Assembly: GCF_003688625.1 (NCBI RefSeq)
Contig: NZ_RCWY01000002.1
Location: forward strand, 1,054,001-1,118,000
DNA from: Sphingomonas sp. PP-CE-3A-406
GTDB lineage: Bacteria > Pseudomonadota > Alphaproteobacteria > Sphingomonadales > Sphingomonadaceae
DNA length: 64,000 bases
Direction of reading: 5' to 3'
The notes under the pieces were generated by a model. That model worked only from the letters and a program-made list of their open reading frames with translations, was not told where the DNA came from and made no database searches. How positions within the stretch are numbered: the first letter of the stretch is position 1; every line of letters begins with the position of its first letter. Position numbers and translations under genes: made by a program. Shown here piece by piece: positions 36,096-46,542 of the stretch.

Positions 36096-36551
36096 ATGAC
36101 TCGAACCGCCCCCCGCACCAAGGCGCGTGCCGCCGCTCGCCTCGCCGCCGTCCAGGCGACTTACCAGCACGAGATGGAGGGCACCGCGATGCCCGTCCTG
36201 CTCAACGAATTCCACCAGCACCGGCTCGGCGCGACGATCGAAGACGTCGAATATGCCGAGGCCGACGTCGACTTCTTCGACGACCTGGTGACCGGCGCCA
36301 ACGCGCGTGCCGGCGAGATCGACGTGCTGATCGAGGGCAAGCTCGCCAAGGGCTGGACGCTCGCGCGGCTCGACAAGCCGATGAAGGCAATCATCCGTGT
36401 CGGCACGTATGAACTGCTCGCCCGCAAGGACGTGCCGGTCGCCGCGGTGATCAGCGAATATGTCGATGTGGCGCATGCGTTCTACGACAAGCGCGAGTCC
36501 GGCTTCGTGAACGGGCTGCTCGACGGTATCGCGAAAGAGGTGCGGGCGTAA
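36096..36551 (+). CDS. nusB: Transcription antitermination protein NusB
   Basis: 151-residue helical protein (ARLAAVQATYQHEMEGT; AIIRVGTYELLARKDVPVAA; FVNGLLDGIAKEVRA). Binds boxA RNA with NusE(S10) in rRNA antitermination. ATG 36096; the open frame upstream passes through the inverted repeat and is not coding. Lies with thiL, as in many proteobacteria. Confidence 0.95.
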   Translation: MTRTAPRTKARAAARLAAVQATYQHEMEGTAMPVLLNEFHQHRLGATIEDVEYAEADVDFFDDLVTGANARAGEIDVLIEGKLAKGWTLARLDKPMKAIIRVGTYELLARKDVPVAAVISEYVDVAHAFYDKRESGFVNGLLDGIAKEVRA

Positions 36552-36655
36552 TCTCCCTCTCCCCTCTGGGGAGAGGGTCGGGGTGAGGGGCTGTACCGAG
36601 CGGTGCGCTGTGTGGCAGCCCCTCACCCCAGCCCTCCCCCCGGAGGGGAGAGGGA
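36551..36655. repeat. Twin-hairpin (REPIN-like) repeat between nusB and thiL
   Basis: CCCTCTCCCCTCTGGGGAGA(GGG) and CCCTCCCCCCGGAGGGGAGA(GGG) with inner inverted segments GGGGTGAGGGGCTG / CAGCCCCTCACCCC. The right end leads straight into the ribosome site of thiL. Confidence 0.8.
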
Positions 36656-36662
36656 GCAGAGA

Positions 36663-37556
36663 GTGACCGAAGCCGAGTTTATTGCCGCTCTTCGCCGGCT
36701 CCCGCTGCACCCGGCGGCGCGTGGCCTCAACGACGATACCGCGCTGCTCGACGCAGGCCCGCTCGTCGTCACGACCGACACGCTGGTCGAAGGCATTCAC
36801 TTCCTCCCGACCGACCCCGCACAGGACGTCGCCTGGAAGCTCGTCGCGACCAACCTTTCCGATCTCGCGGCAAAGGGGGCCAGACCCGAGGGGGTCCTCC
36901 TCAACTATCCGCTCAGCGACGACGCGTGGGACCGTGCCTTTCTCGAAGGGCTCGCCGACGTCCTGACCACCCTCGACACGAGGATCATCGGCGGCGACAC
37001 CGTGACGGTTCCGCCGAATGCGCCGCGAGTCCTGACCCTCACCGCGTTCGGCAGCAACGCCGCGGCGCCCGCCCGTAGCGGTGCACGCGACGGCGATGCG
37101 CTCTATGTAACTGGCACGATCGGCGACGCGGGCGCGGGTCTCGCGATCGCACTCGGCGCGCAAGGCCCAGCCGAACTCCTCGCCGCATACCGACGCCCGC
37201 AGCCACGGCTCGCCGACGGTCGCATACTTGCCCCGCAGGTCCATGCGATGATGGACGTATCCGACGGCCTCCTCATAGACGCATCCCGCATGGCGTTGGC
37301 CAGCGACCTCGCCGTCAACGTCGACCTCTCGCGCATACCCTTGTCGGCCGCCTACCGCGCCTTCTCCGGCGATCGGCTCGCCGCCGCGACCGCCGGCGAC
37401 GACTACCAACTCCTTTTTGCTGCACCGCAAGATTTCGCCACCGACGCCACTCTGATCGGCGCTTTCTCAGCCGGCTCGGGCCTCACCCTTTATGACTCGG
37501 GCACCCCCGTCCCGCTCCCCCCAAGTCTAGGCTATGAGCACCGCCCCCGAGGATAA
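36663..37556 (+). CDS. thiL: Thiamine-monophosphate kinase
   Basis: ATP-dependent phosphorylation of thiamine monophosphate to the diphosphate cofactor. 297 residues (LNDDTALLDAGPLVVTTDTL; WKLVATNLSDLAAKGARPEG; MMDVSDGLLIDASRMALASD). GTG start at 36663 with a G/A-rich site from the repeat. Possible readthrough into hppA, 91 bp downstream. Confidence 0.94.
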   Translation: MTEAEFIAALRRLPLHPAARGLNDDTALLDAGPLVVTTDTLVEGIHFLPTDPAQDVAWKLVATNLSDLAAKGARPEGVLLNYPLSDDAWDRAFLEGLADVLTTLDTRIIGGDTVTVPPNAPRVLTLTAFGSNAAAPARSGARDGDALYVTGTIGDAGAGLAIALGAQGPAELLAAYRRPQPRLADGRILAPQVHAMMDVSDGLLIDASRMALASDLAVNVDLSRIPLSAAYRAFSGDRLAAATAGDDYQLLFAAPQDFATDATLIGAFSAGSGLTLYDSGTPVPLPPSLGYEHRPRG

Positions 37557-37647
37557 CTTGCGCAATACCCCCGCACTGATAGGTTCGCTGTATCGGGACT
37601 CGGCAAAGTCGAGACCGGAGAGGACCTGACAAGAGGGATAGCGCCGT

Positions 37648-39804
<2,157 letters not shown>

Positions 39805-39810
39805 TTACCT

Positions 39811-39850
39811 GATCGCTGAGCGGCTAGGTCATGCTGGCCGCTCGGCGATC
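39811..39850 (+). terminator. Terminator-like hairpin after hppA
   Basis: GATCGCTGAGCGGC (39811-39824) and GCCGCTCGGCGATC (39837-39850) pair at 13 of 14 positions around a 12-base loop, followed by GTCTTTCG. The T-run is weak, so it may be a partial or factor-assisted terminator. Confidence 0.6.
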
Positions 39851-39983
39851 GTCTTTCGACGCCCCGAAGTGACTATCGCTATTTCTGAAGAACAATTGCG
39901 TCGGATCACCATAGTATATTTCTGCTGGATGCGAGCGTTCTACGGCAGGAAACTCCATAGCGGATCATATCCGCCGACTACGG

Positions 39984-41507
39984 ATGCATCTCACTTGGAC
40001 GCGGCTGGAATTGTACCCGCATCTTCCCGCAATGCGAAACCGCCCCGAAAATCACCTGTTCTATGGCGACAACCTCGCCGTGCTTCGCAAGGAGATCGCC
40101 GACGAAAGCGTCGACCTGATCTATCTCGACCCACCGTTCAATTCGAACGCGAACTACGGCATCCTGTTCAAGGAGCCCGACGGCAAATCCTCCAGCGCGC
40201 AGATCGAGGCGTTCGAGGATACATGGCATTGGAACGAGACCGCCGAGGACGCCTTCGACCAGGTTGCCCGCAGCGGCAATACCAAGACGTTCGACCTGTT
40301 GAACGCGATGCGCGGGTTTCTCGGCGATAACGACATGATGGCGTACCTGGCGATGATGGCGGTCCGCCTGCTTGAACTGCACCGCGTCTTGAAGCCGACC
40401 GGCAGCCTGTATCTCCACTGCGATCCAACCGCGAGCCATTACCTGAAGCTGCTGCTCGACGCGATCTTCGGCAAGCGGCATTTCCAGAACGAGATCGTCT
40501 GGAGCTATCGCCGTTGGCCATCGGTCTCGCACCGGTTCCAGCGGATACACGATTGCCTGCTGTTCTACACCAAGAGCGAGAGCGGCAATCTGTTCAACAC
40601 GCTCACCGTGCCGCCGTCGGCGAGCTCGCTGAAACGGTGGAAGGGATCGATGCAGAAGGTCACGTTCACGGCCGACGGCATGCGCAACCCGACCCGGGAA
40701 TCGGGCACATCGCTGGGTGTCGCCATGAACGACGTCTGGGAAATACCGATCATCGCCCCCGTCTCGAAGGAACGGCTCGGCTACCCGACGCAGAAGCCGG
40801 TGGCCCTACTGGAGCGCATCATCGCCGCCTCGTCGAACGAAGGCGACGTCGTGCTCGATCCGTTCTGCGGGTGCGGCACTGCGGTGCATGCCGCGGAGAA
40901 ACTCAAGCGGCAATGGATCGGCATCGACGTCACGCATCTTGCCATCTCGCTGATCGAGAAGCGAATGAAGGATGCGTTTCCCGCCGTCACGTTCACCGTC
41001 GAAGGCACGCCGAAGGACCTCGCCTCCGCCTGTAACCTCGCGCTACGCGACAAATACCAGTTCCAGTGGTGGGCGGTGTCGATGGTCGATGCGCTGCCGT
41101 TCGGCGGCCGGAAAAAGGGTGCGGACGGCGGCATCGACGGACTGATCTATTTCAACGATCATGACCCGGCATCGGGCAAGATGGTGACGCACCGCGCGAT
41201 CGTATCGGTCAAGGGTGGGCTCAATCCGGACACCGCGATGGTCGAGACGCTCGCCGCGACGATCGCGCGCGAGAAGGCACCGATCGGCATCCTCATCATG
41301 AACGCCAAACCGACGCGCGAGATGGAGCGCCGTGCCGCCGCGGTCGGCATCTACCGTGCCGGCGTCGACGAGACGTTTCCCAAACTCCAGATCCTGACGC
41401 TTGCCGATCTGTTCCAGGGCAAGCGCCCGCGCATCCCCAACGTCGATCGCGCCGCGTTCCGGCGCGCGGCACGCGAAGCCAACGCGTTTCAGCCGAGCCT
41501 GCTGTGA
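39984..41507 (+). CDS. Beta-class DNA methyltransferase with C-terminal nuclease-like domain
   Basis: 507 residues. Catalytic motif DPPF is in LIYLDPPFNSNANYG (about residue 50) and the AdoMet motif DPFCGCGT comes later (about 290), the beta-class order of N6-adenine/N4-cytosine enzymes. After residue 350 a separate domain has GADGGIDGLIYF followed by RAIVSVKGG, a D-x(n)-S/E-x-K pattern as in Mrr-like PD-(D/E)XK nucleases. No separate restriction or specificity gene is adjacent. The start is uncertain (39984 or 40032), neither with a clear ribosome site. Could be a single-chain restriction-modification enzyme or a solitary methylase. Confidence 0.85.
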   Translation: MHLTWTRLELYPHLPAMRNRPENHLFYGDNLAVLRKEIADESVDLIYLDPPFNSNANYGILFKEPDGKSSSAQIEAFEDTWHWNETAEDAFDQVARSGNTKTFDLLNAMRGFLGDNDMMAYLAMMAVRLLELHRVLKPTGSLYLHCDPTASHYLKLLLDAIFGKRHFQNEIVWSYRRWPSVSHRFQRIHDCLLFYTKSESGNLFNTLTVPPSASSLKRWKGSMQKVTFTADGMRNPTRESGTSLGVAMNDVWEIPIIAPVSKERLGYPTQKPVALLERIIAASSNEGDVVLDPFCGCGTAVHAAEKLKRQWIGIDVTHLAISLIEKRMKDAFPAVTFTVEGTPKDLASACNLALRDKYQFQWWAVSMVDALPFGGRKKGADGGIDGLIYFNDHDPASGKMVTHRAIVSVKGGLNPDTAMVETLAATIAREKAPIGILIMNAKPTREMERRAAAVGIYRAGVDETFPKLQILTLADLFQGKRPRIPNVDRAAFRRAAREANAFQPSLL

Positions 41508-41687
41508 CATTCCGCGTCCGTCGTCCTCGACCGGTGCTCTTGTCCAACGCCACTTGATGGCCGATATAGGGATCGAGCAAGCGGGTTCGGGCATCACGCC
41601 CGTATCCGCCTTCGGCCGTGCTTTCCTTTTTCGCGAACCTGCGGTAAGGGCGCTCGTCCCGAAATTCCCCCAATTCAGAGATTATAT

Positions 41688-41906
41688 TTGGCCAAGGAAG
41701 AACTGCTCGAGATGCGCGGCCGCGTGGTGGAACTCCTCCCCAACGCGATGTTCCGGGTTCAGCTCGAAAACGACCACGAGATTCTCGGTCACACCGCCGG
41801 CAAGATGCGCAAGAACCGCATCCGCGTGCTGGTCGGCGACGAGGTGCTGTGCGAACTCACGCCGTACGATCTGACCAAGGGTCGCATCACCTACCGCTTC
41901 AAATAA
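41688..41906 (+). CDS. infA: Translation initiation factor IF-1
   Basis: 72-residue OB-fold protein ([53 protein letters not shown]). TTG start at 41688, as the usual MAKEELL N-terminus requires. It binds the ribosomal A site during initiation. Head of the infA-maf-RNase-yacG-tRNA cluster. Confidence 0.96.
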   Translation: MAKEELLEMRGRVVELLPNAMFRVQLENDHEILGHTAGKMRKNRIRVLVGDEVLCELTPYDLTKGRITYRFK

Positions 41907-41952
41907 GCCCGTGGGTGCTCCGGCGCCCGCCGCTTTTCAAGACGAGGCACCA

Positions 41953-42519
41953 ATGCTGGTCCTGGCCTCTTCCTCGCCCCGCCGCCGCGATCTGCTCGCA
42001 CGGCTCGGCGTCGTGCCGTCGCGCGTGGCATCTCCCGACATCGATGAGAGCCCGCGCAAGGCCGAACCGCCCCGCGCCTATGCTCTTCGCCTCGCAGTCG
42101 AGAAGGCCAGCGCTGTCGCACGTGCGGAGGGCGAGATCGTCCTCGCCGGCGACACCACGATCGCGCTCGGCAGCCGCATCCTGCCCCCCGCCGACACGAT
42201 CGAGATCCAGCGCGACCTGATCGGCAAGCTGTCGGGCCGCCGCCACCATTGCCTGTCTGCGGTCTGCGTGATCGACGCGGCGGGCAAGGTGCGGACGCGG
42301 ATCGCCGATACGATCGTCGCGTTCAAGCCGCTGTCCCCCGCCGAAATCGAAGATTATCTCGCGTGCGGCGAAGGGCTGGGCAAGGCCGGCGGCTACGCGA
42401 TCCAGGGCCGCGCCGAGGCGTTCGTCCGCTTCCTGTCGGGCAGTCATTCGGGCGTCGTCGGCCTGCCGCTGTTCGAAACGCGCGCGCTGTTGAAGACCGC
42501 AGGCGTCGCGCTTGCCTGA
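41953..42519 (+). CDS. maf: Maf-family nucleotide pyrophosphatase
   Basis: 188 residues. The Maf signature is present (LVLASSSPRRRDLLARLGVV; GDTTIALGSRILPPA; GKAGGYAIQGRAEAFVRFLS). House-cleaning hydrolysis of non-canonical or modified NTPs such as dTTP/UTP analogues. ATG 41953 with GAGG upstream; its end overlaps the next gene by 8 bp. Confidence 0.95.
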   Translation: MLVLASSSPRRRDLLARLGVVPSRVASPDIDESPRKAEPPRAYALRLAVEKASAVARAEGEIVLAGDTTIALGSRILPPADTIEIQRDLIGKLSGRRHHCLSAVCVIDAAGKVRTRIADTIVAFKPLSPAEIEDYLACGEGLGKAGGYAIQGRAEAFVRFLSGSHSGVVGLPLFETRALLKTAGVALA

Positions 42520-43471
42520 CTCGGGGCCTGCATGGCTCTACGAAGCCGGCATCGGCGAAGCGCGCGCGGCTCTGGTGGACGATGATCAGATTGTCGAAAC
42601 TGCGATCGAACTCGACACCGAGGCACTGAAGGTCGGCCTCGTCGCCCGAGCGCGGCTCGTCGAACTGCTGCCGGGACGCCGCGGTCGCGTCACGCTCGAC
42701 GGCGGCGAGGCGCTGATCAACCACCTACCCCCCGGCATCACGCAGGGTGCGAGCCTCACCGTCGAGATCGTCCGCGAGGCGCTGCCCGAAGCGGGCCGCG
42801 CAAAGCTCGCGAAGGCCGTGCCCAGCGACCTGCCGCCTTGCCCCGCGCCGACGCTGTACGAGCGCCTCGTGGCGACCGGCCTGCCCGTCCGCAGTCCGCG
42901 CGCACACGAACCCGACGCGCTGGAGGCGGCGGGCTGGTCCGAACTCCTTGACGAGGCCGTGAGCGGCGAGATCGTGTTCCCGCTCGGCGCACTGCGGCTT
43001 TCGCCGACGCCGGCGATGACGCTGTTCGACGTCGACGGCGCGCCACCACTCGACACGCTCGCGATCGCCGCCGCGCAAGTCGTAGCGCGCGCGATCCGCC
43101 GACACGGTATCGGCGGCTCGATCGGGATCGATTTCCCGACGATCGCCGGCAAGGCGCAGCGCAACGCCGTCGCGGTTGCGATCGACGAGTCCCTGCCGCA
43201 ACCGTTCGAGCGCACCGCGATGAACGGTTTCGGCTTCCTCCAGATCGTCCGCCCCCGTCCGCGTGCGTCGATCCCCGAGATCCTTCGCGCAGATTCGGTC
43301 GGCGCAATGGCTCGCGCGACGCTCCGCACGCTCGAACGCACGCCGCCGACCGCCTCGCGCCGTCACACCCTGCCTGCAGCCGTCCATGCACGTCTCGTGG
43401 CGCGTCCTGACTGGCTCGCGGAACTCGCGCGCCGCACCGGCGTCGTCCACGAACTGGAGAGTGCCCGATGA
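42512..43471 (+). CDS. Ribonuclease E/G-like protein, short form
   Basis: 319 residues, shorter than full RNase E/G. It has the S1-like start (EARAALVDDDQIVETAIELD), the ALINHLPPGITQGASL region, and the catalytic-like part (IGGSIGIDFPTIAGKAQRNA; GFGFLQIVRPRPRASIPEIL) but no C-terminal scaffold and no zinc-link CPxC motif. TTG start overlapping the maf stop. Conserved in this position in sphingomonads; probable RNA-processing role, activity unproven. Confidence 0.85.
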   Translation: MPDSGPAWLYEAGIGEARAALVDDDQIVETAIELDTEALKVGLVARARLVELLPGRRGRVTLDGGEALINHLPPGITQGASLTVEIVREALPEAGRAKLAKAVPSDLPPCPAPTLYERLVATGLPVRSPRAHEPDALEAAGWSELLDEAVSGEIVFPLGALRLSPTPAMTLFDVDGAPPLDTLAIAAAQVVARAIRRHGIGGSIGIDFPTIAGKAQRNAVAVAIDESLPQPFERTAMNGFGFLQIVRPRPRASIPEILRADSVGAMARATLRTLERTPPTASRRHTLPAAVHARLVARPDWLAELARRTGVVHELESAR

Positions 43472-43653
43472 CCCCCACCGCCTCGACCGTCAAATGCCCG
43501 ATCTGCGACCAGCCTGCGGTGCCCGAATACAAGCCGTTCTGCTCGAGCCGCCACCGCGACCGCGACCTGTTGCAGTGGCTTGGCGAAGGCTATCGCATTC
43601 CCGGCCGCGCAATCTCGCAAACGGGGCTGGACAGCGCCGAAGACCCCGACTAA
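43468..43653 (+). CDS. yacG: YacG-type DNA gyrase inhibitor, zinc-binding
   Basis: 61 residues. The core reads KCPICDQ ... KPFCSSRHRDRDLLQWLGEG. In typical YacG the zinc is held by four Cys (CPxC and CSxRC); here the fourth is His (CSSRH), so the set is C3H. ATGA overlap with the preceding stop shows coupling. YacG binds GyrB in E. coli; the role here is by homology. Confidence 0.92.
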   Translation: MTPTASTVKCPICDQPAVPEYKPFCSSRHRDRDLLQWLGEGYRIPGRAISQTGLDSAEDPD

Positions 43654-43706
43654 ACGCGCCCTTCCGATCGCAAGGTCGGACGCTTCTCCGGTCCCAGACC
43701 GGACGT

Positions 43707-43782
43707 GCCCGGATAGCTCAGTTGGTAGAGCATGCGACTGAAAATCGCAGTGTCGGCGGTTCGACCCCGTCTCCGGGCACCA
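43707..43782 (+). tRNA. tRNA-Phe (anticodon GAA)
   Basis: 76 bases with encoded CCA. Acceptor GCCCGGA/TCCGGGC, D-loop TAGCTCAGTTGGTAGA, anticodon loop CTGAAAA, T-arm GGTTCGACCCC. Canonical in every arm. It closes the infA cluster. Confidence 0.97.
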
Positions 43783-43847
43783 TTTTCTTATATTGTGATC
43801 TAAGCTGCCGGATCATCCGCAAGACCGCGAGCTTGGACCCCAAAATC

Positions 43848-43917
43848 CGTTCGTGCTGAGCGTAGTCGAAGCACCTTCGCTTGGGGCACACCCTTCGACT
43901 TCGCTCAGGGCGAACGG
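43848..43917. repeat. Inverted intergenic repeat, family D
   Basis: CCGTTCGTGCTGAGCGTAGT(CGAAG) at 43848-43872 is inverted as CTTCGACTTCGCTCAGGGCG(AACGG) at 43893-43917. This motif is widespread as a REP element in sphingomonads. It sits between tRNA-Phe and the convergent purK. Confidence 0.75.
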
Positions 43918-43963
43918 AGGGAGTCTCGAACGGAATTGGGGGTATCCCCCTGATGGGGAGCCG

Positions 43964-45031
43964 TTAGCGGACGACCCGGGTGACGTGACCCATCTTGCGC
44001 CCCGGCCGTGCGGTGCCCTTGCCGTACAGGTGCAGATGCGCGCCTGATTCGGCCAGCAGCGCCGCCCAGCGATCCGCGTCGTCGCCGATCAGGTTTTCCA
44101 TCGTCGCCTCACGCCCGGTCAGCGTCGTTGCGCCCAGTGGCAGGCCACAGATCGCGCGGATGTGATTTTCGAATTGCGAGCATTCGGCGCCTTCGATCGT
44201 CCAGTGGCCGGAATTGTGCACGCGGGGCGCCATCTCGTTGAAGACCGGGCCGTCGGCGCCGACGAAGAACTCGCACGCCAGCACGCCGACATAGTCGAGT
44301 TCGGCGGCGATCCGTTCGGCCAGCGCGGCGGCTTCGTCGGCCTGCGCCAGCACCGCGGCGGGCGCGGGGACGGTCGAGTGACGCAGGATCGCGTCGCGGT
44401 GGACGTTGAGCGGCGGATCGTAGCGCGCGATGCTGCCGTCAAGGCCGCGGGCGATCAGGATCGAGAACTCGTGCTCGAACGGTACGAAGGCTTCGAGCAC
44501 TGCGGGGCCGCCGATCGTGTCCCAGGCGGCTTGTGCGCCTTCGGGCGTGTCTATCTTGACCTGCCCCTTGCCGTCATAGCCGAAGCGCGCGGTCTTGAGG
44601 ATGGCGGGGGTGCCGATCGCTTTCAGGCCCGCCTGCAGGCTTTCGAGGCTGTCGACCGCGGCCCAGGGTGCCGGGCGGCCGCCGACGCTCTCCACGAAGC
44701 GTTTTTCGCCGATCCGTTCCTGTGCCACGCGAAGCGCGCGAGGGCTCGGGTGGACGGGGACGCGGTCGGCGAGCCATTCCACGGGCTCGACTGCGATGTT
44801 CTCGAACTCGTAGGTGATCACGTCGCAGGCGTCGGCGAAGTCGGCGAGGACGATGCGGTTGTGATAATCGGCGCGCGTCATGGTCGACGCGGACTGTGCG
44901 GCGACGCTTTCCTGGTCGGGCGCGAGGACGTGCGTGTGATAGCCGAGCTGCGCTGCGGCGGTCGCGAGCATGCGGCCGAGCTGGCCGCCGCCGAGGATGC
45001 CGATGGTCGATCCGGGAGGAAGCGGCGTCAT
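43964..45031 (-). CDS. purK: 5-(carboxyamino)imidazole ribonucleotide synthase
   Basis: ATP-grasp enzyme that carboxylates AIR to N5-CAIR in purine synthesis. 355 residues (STIGILGGGQLGRMLATAAA; KTARFGYDGKGQVKIDTPEG; NEMAPRVHNSGHWTIEGAEC). Downstream of purE with 11 bp between, forming the usual purEK pair. Confidence 0.95.
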   Translation of the reverse strand: MTPLPPGSTIGILGGGQLGRMLATAAAQLGYHTHVLAPDQESVAAQSASTMTRADYHNRIVLADFADACDVITYEFENIAVEPVEWLADRVPVHPSPRALRVAQERIGEKRFVESVGGRPAPWAAVDSLESLQAGLKAIGTPAILKTARFGYDGKGQVKIDTPEGAQAAWDTIGGPAVLEAFVPFEHEFSILIARGLDGSIARYDPPLNVHRDAILRHSTVPAPAAVLAQADEAAALAERIAAELDYVGVLACEFFVGADGPVFNEMAPRVHNSGHWTIEGAECSQFENHIRAICGLPLGATTLTGREATMENLIGDDADRWAALLAESGAHLHLYGKGTARPGRKMGHVTRVVR

Positions 45032-45042
45032 GTCAGCGTCTT

Positions 45043-45519
45043 TCAGGCGGGGTCGGTGGCGACGGCGTCGGTCTGTGCCGCGCGCCAGGCTTTGAGGCGC
45101 TCGGCCAGCGCATCGTCGGACGTTGCGAGGATGGCGGCCGCCAGAAGGCCGGCGTTGATCGCGCCGGGCTTGCCGATCGCGAGCGTGCCGACGGGAATGC
45201 CGCCGGGCATCTGGACGATCGAGAGCAGGCTATCCATGCCCTTCAGCGCCTTCGATTCGACGGGGACGCCGAGTACCGGGAGGTGCGTCATCGAGGCGGC
45301 CATGCCGGGGAGGTGCGCTGCGCCGCCTGCCCCGGCGATCACCACCTTGAGGCCGCGATCGGCGGCGGTGGTCGCGTAGTCGTAGAGGCGTTGCGGGGTG
45401 CGGTGCGCGGAGACGACCTTGGTCTCGTAGGCGACGTCGAGCGCGTCGAGCGTCTCGGCGGCGTGGCGCATCGTCTCCCAATCGGAGGTGCTGCCCATGA
45501 TGATGCCGACTAGAGCCAC
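45043..45519 (-). CDS. purE: N5-CAIR mutase
   Basis: Converts N5-CAIR to CAIR. 158 residues: [40 protein letters not shown] and [20 protein letters not shown] are the diagnostic class I motifs. I chose GTG 45519, which has CAGGGGG seven bases upstream; a TTG at 45537 is the alternative. First gene of purEK. Confidence 0.95.
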   Translation of the reverse strand: MALVGIIMGSTSDWETMRHAAETLDALDVAYETKVVSAHRTPQRLYDYATTAADRGLKVVIAGAGGAAHLPGMAASMTHLPVLGVPVESKALKGMDSLLSIVQMPGGIPVGTLAIGKPGAINAGLLAAAILATSDDALAERLKAWRAAQTDAVATDPA

Positions 45520-45610
45520 GATCGCCCCCTGATTCAAGGAGCGCCGTGCCTAGCGACGTGGGGGGGCTAGGGCAATGTTGTTGGTGGGTAGCTACCCTCT
45601 TGAAACTACA

Positions 45611-45714
45611 CCTCCCCGGCGAAGGCCGGGGTCCAATTGGGAAACCGAGCTAACCGATGGCGGCGCTCCGTTACTGCCACCTTTCCAATTGGGCCCCGGC
45701 CTTCGCCGGGGTGG
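45611..45714. repeat. Inverted intergenic repeat, family E
   Basis: CTCCCCGGCGAAGGCCGGGG(TCCAATTGGGAAA) and its inverse TTTCCAATTGGGCCCCGGCC(TTCGCCGGGG) flank about 37 bp. Each arm also contains its own CCCCGGC/GCCGGGG mini-hairpin. Lies between the purE promoter and the end of gpmA. Confidence 0.75.
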
Positions 45715-45732
45715 TGCTCCTTCAGGACGGTG

Positions 45733-46419
45733 TCAGCGCTCGCTGAGGTAGTAGCGGTCCGTCGCGTTCAGGTCGGCGTCGAGTTCGTAGACGATCGGCT
45801 GACCGGTCGGGATCTCGAGGCTGGTGATCTCGTCGTCGGGGATGTTGGAGAGGTGCTTCACCAGCGCGCGGAGCGAGTTGCCGTGGGCGGAGATCAGGAT
45901 GCGCTGGCCGTCCTTCAGCGCGGGCGCGATCCGCTCGTCCCAATAGGGGAGGACGCGCGCGATGGTGTCCTTGAGGCTCTCGGTTCTGGGGATCGCGATG
46001 CCGTCGTAACGCCGGTCCTTGGACAGGTCGAACTCGCTGCCGTCGTCGAGCACGGGCGGGGGGACGTCGAAGCTGCGGCGCCAGATATGGACCTGCGCAT
46101 CGCCGTGCTTGGCGGCGGTCTCGGCCTTGTCGAGCCCGGTCAGGCCGCCATAGTGACGCTCGTTCAGGCGCCAGTCCTTCTCGACCGGGAGCCAGAGGCG
46201 GCCCATTGCCTCCAGTGCGATGTTGAGCGTCTTGATCGCCCGGGTCTGGAGGCTGACGAAAGTCTGGTCGAAGTCGAGGCCCTTGGCGGCCATCAGCTCG
46301 CCTGCGGCCTTGGCTTCGGCCTCGCCCTTGGCGGTCATGTCGACGTCCCACCAGCCGGTGAAGCGGTTCTCGAGGTTCCAGGTGGACTGGCCGTGGCGGA
46401 TCAGGACTAGGGTCGGCAT
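45733..46419 (-). CDS. gpmA: 2,3-bisphosphoglycerate-dependent phosphoglycerate mutase
   Basis: Glycolytic interconversion of 3- and 2-phosphoglycerate. 228 residues with the phosphohistidine motif [40 protein letters not shown], and the second His in [20 protein letters not shown] lies six bases before the ATG. Confidence 0.96.
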   Translation of the reverse strand: MPTLVLIRHGQSTWNLENRFTGWWDVDMTAKGEAEAKAAGELMAAKGLDFDQTFVSLQTRAIKTLNIALEAMGRLWLPVEKDWRLNERHYGGLTGLDKAETAAKHGDAQVHIWRRSFDVPPPVLDDGSEFDLSKDRRYDGIAIPRTESLKDTIARVLPYWDERIAPALKDGQRILISAHGNSLRALVKHLSNIPDDEITSLEIPTGQPIVYELDADLNATDRYYLSER

Positions 46420-46542
46420 TCGGGCTCCTGCGATGGCGGGACTGAACGGAAGGGTTCAAAGGTTAGGATAAGGTTACACCCAGGCACGATCCGCGGTGCT
46501 TGAACCCAAGCCTCCAGACCATGCCAAGCCGTTGTTATCGGG

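Noticed and set aside
16930..36655. Regularly recurring C/G-rich repeats as a possible CRISPR array
   Set aside because: Copies are kilobases apart, between genes and palindromic in pairs; they fit REP/REPIN elements, not repeat-spacer units.
39869..40330. 153-residue frame before and over the methyltransferase start
   Set aside because: Runs into the methyltransferase in another frame and shows no family features.
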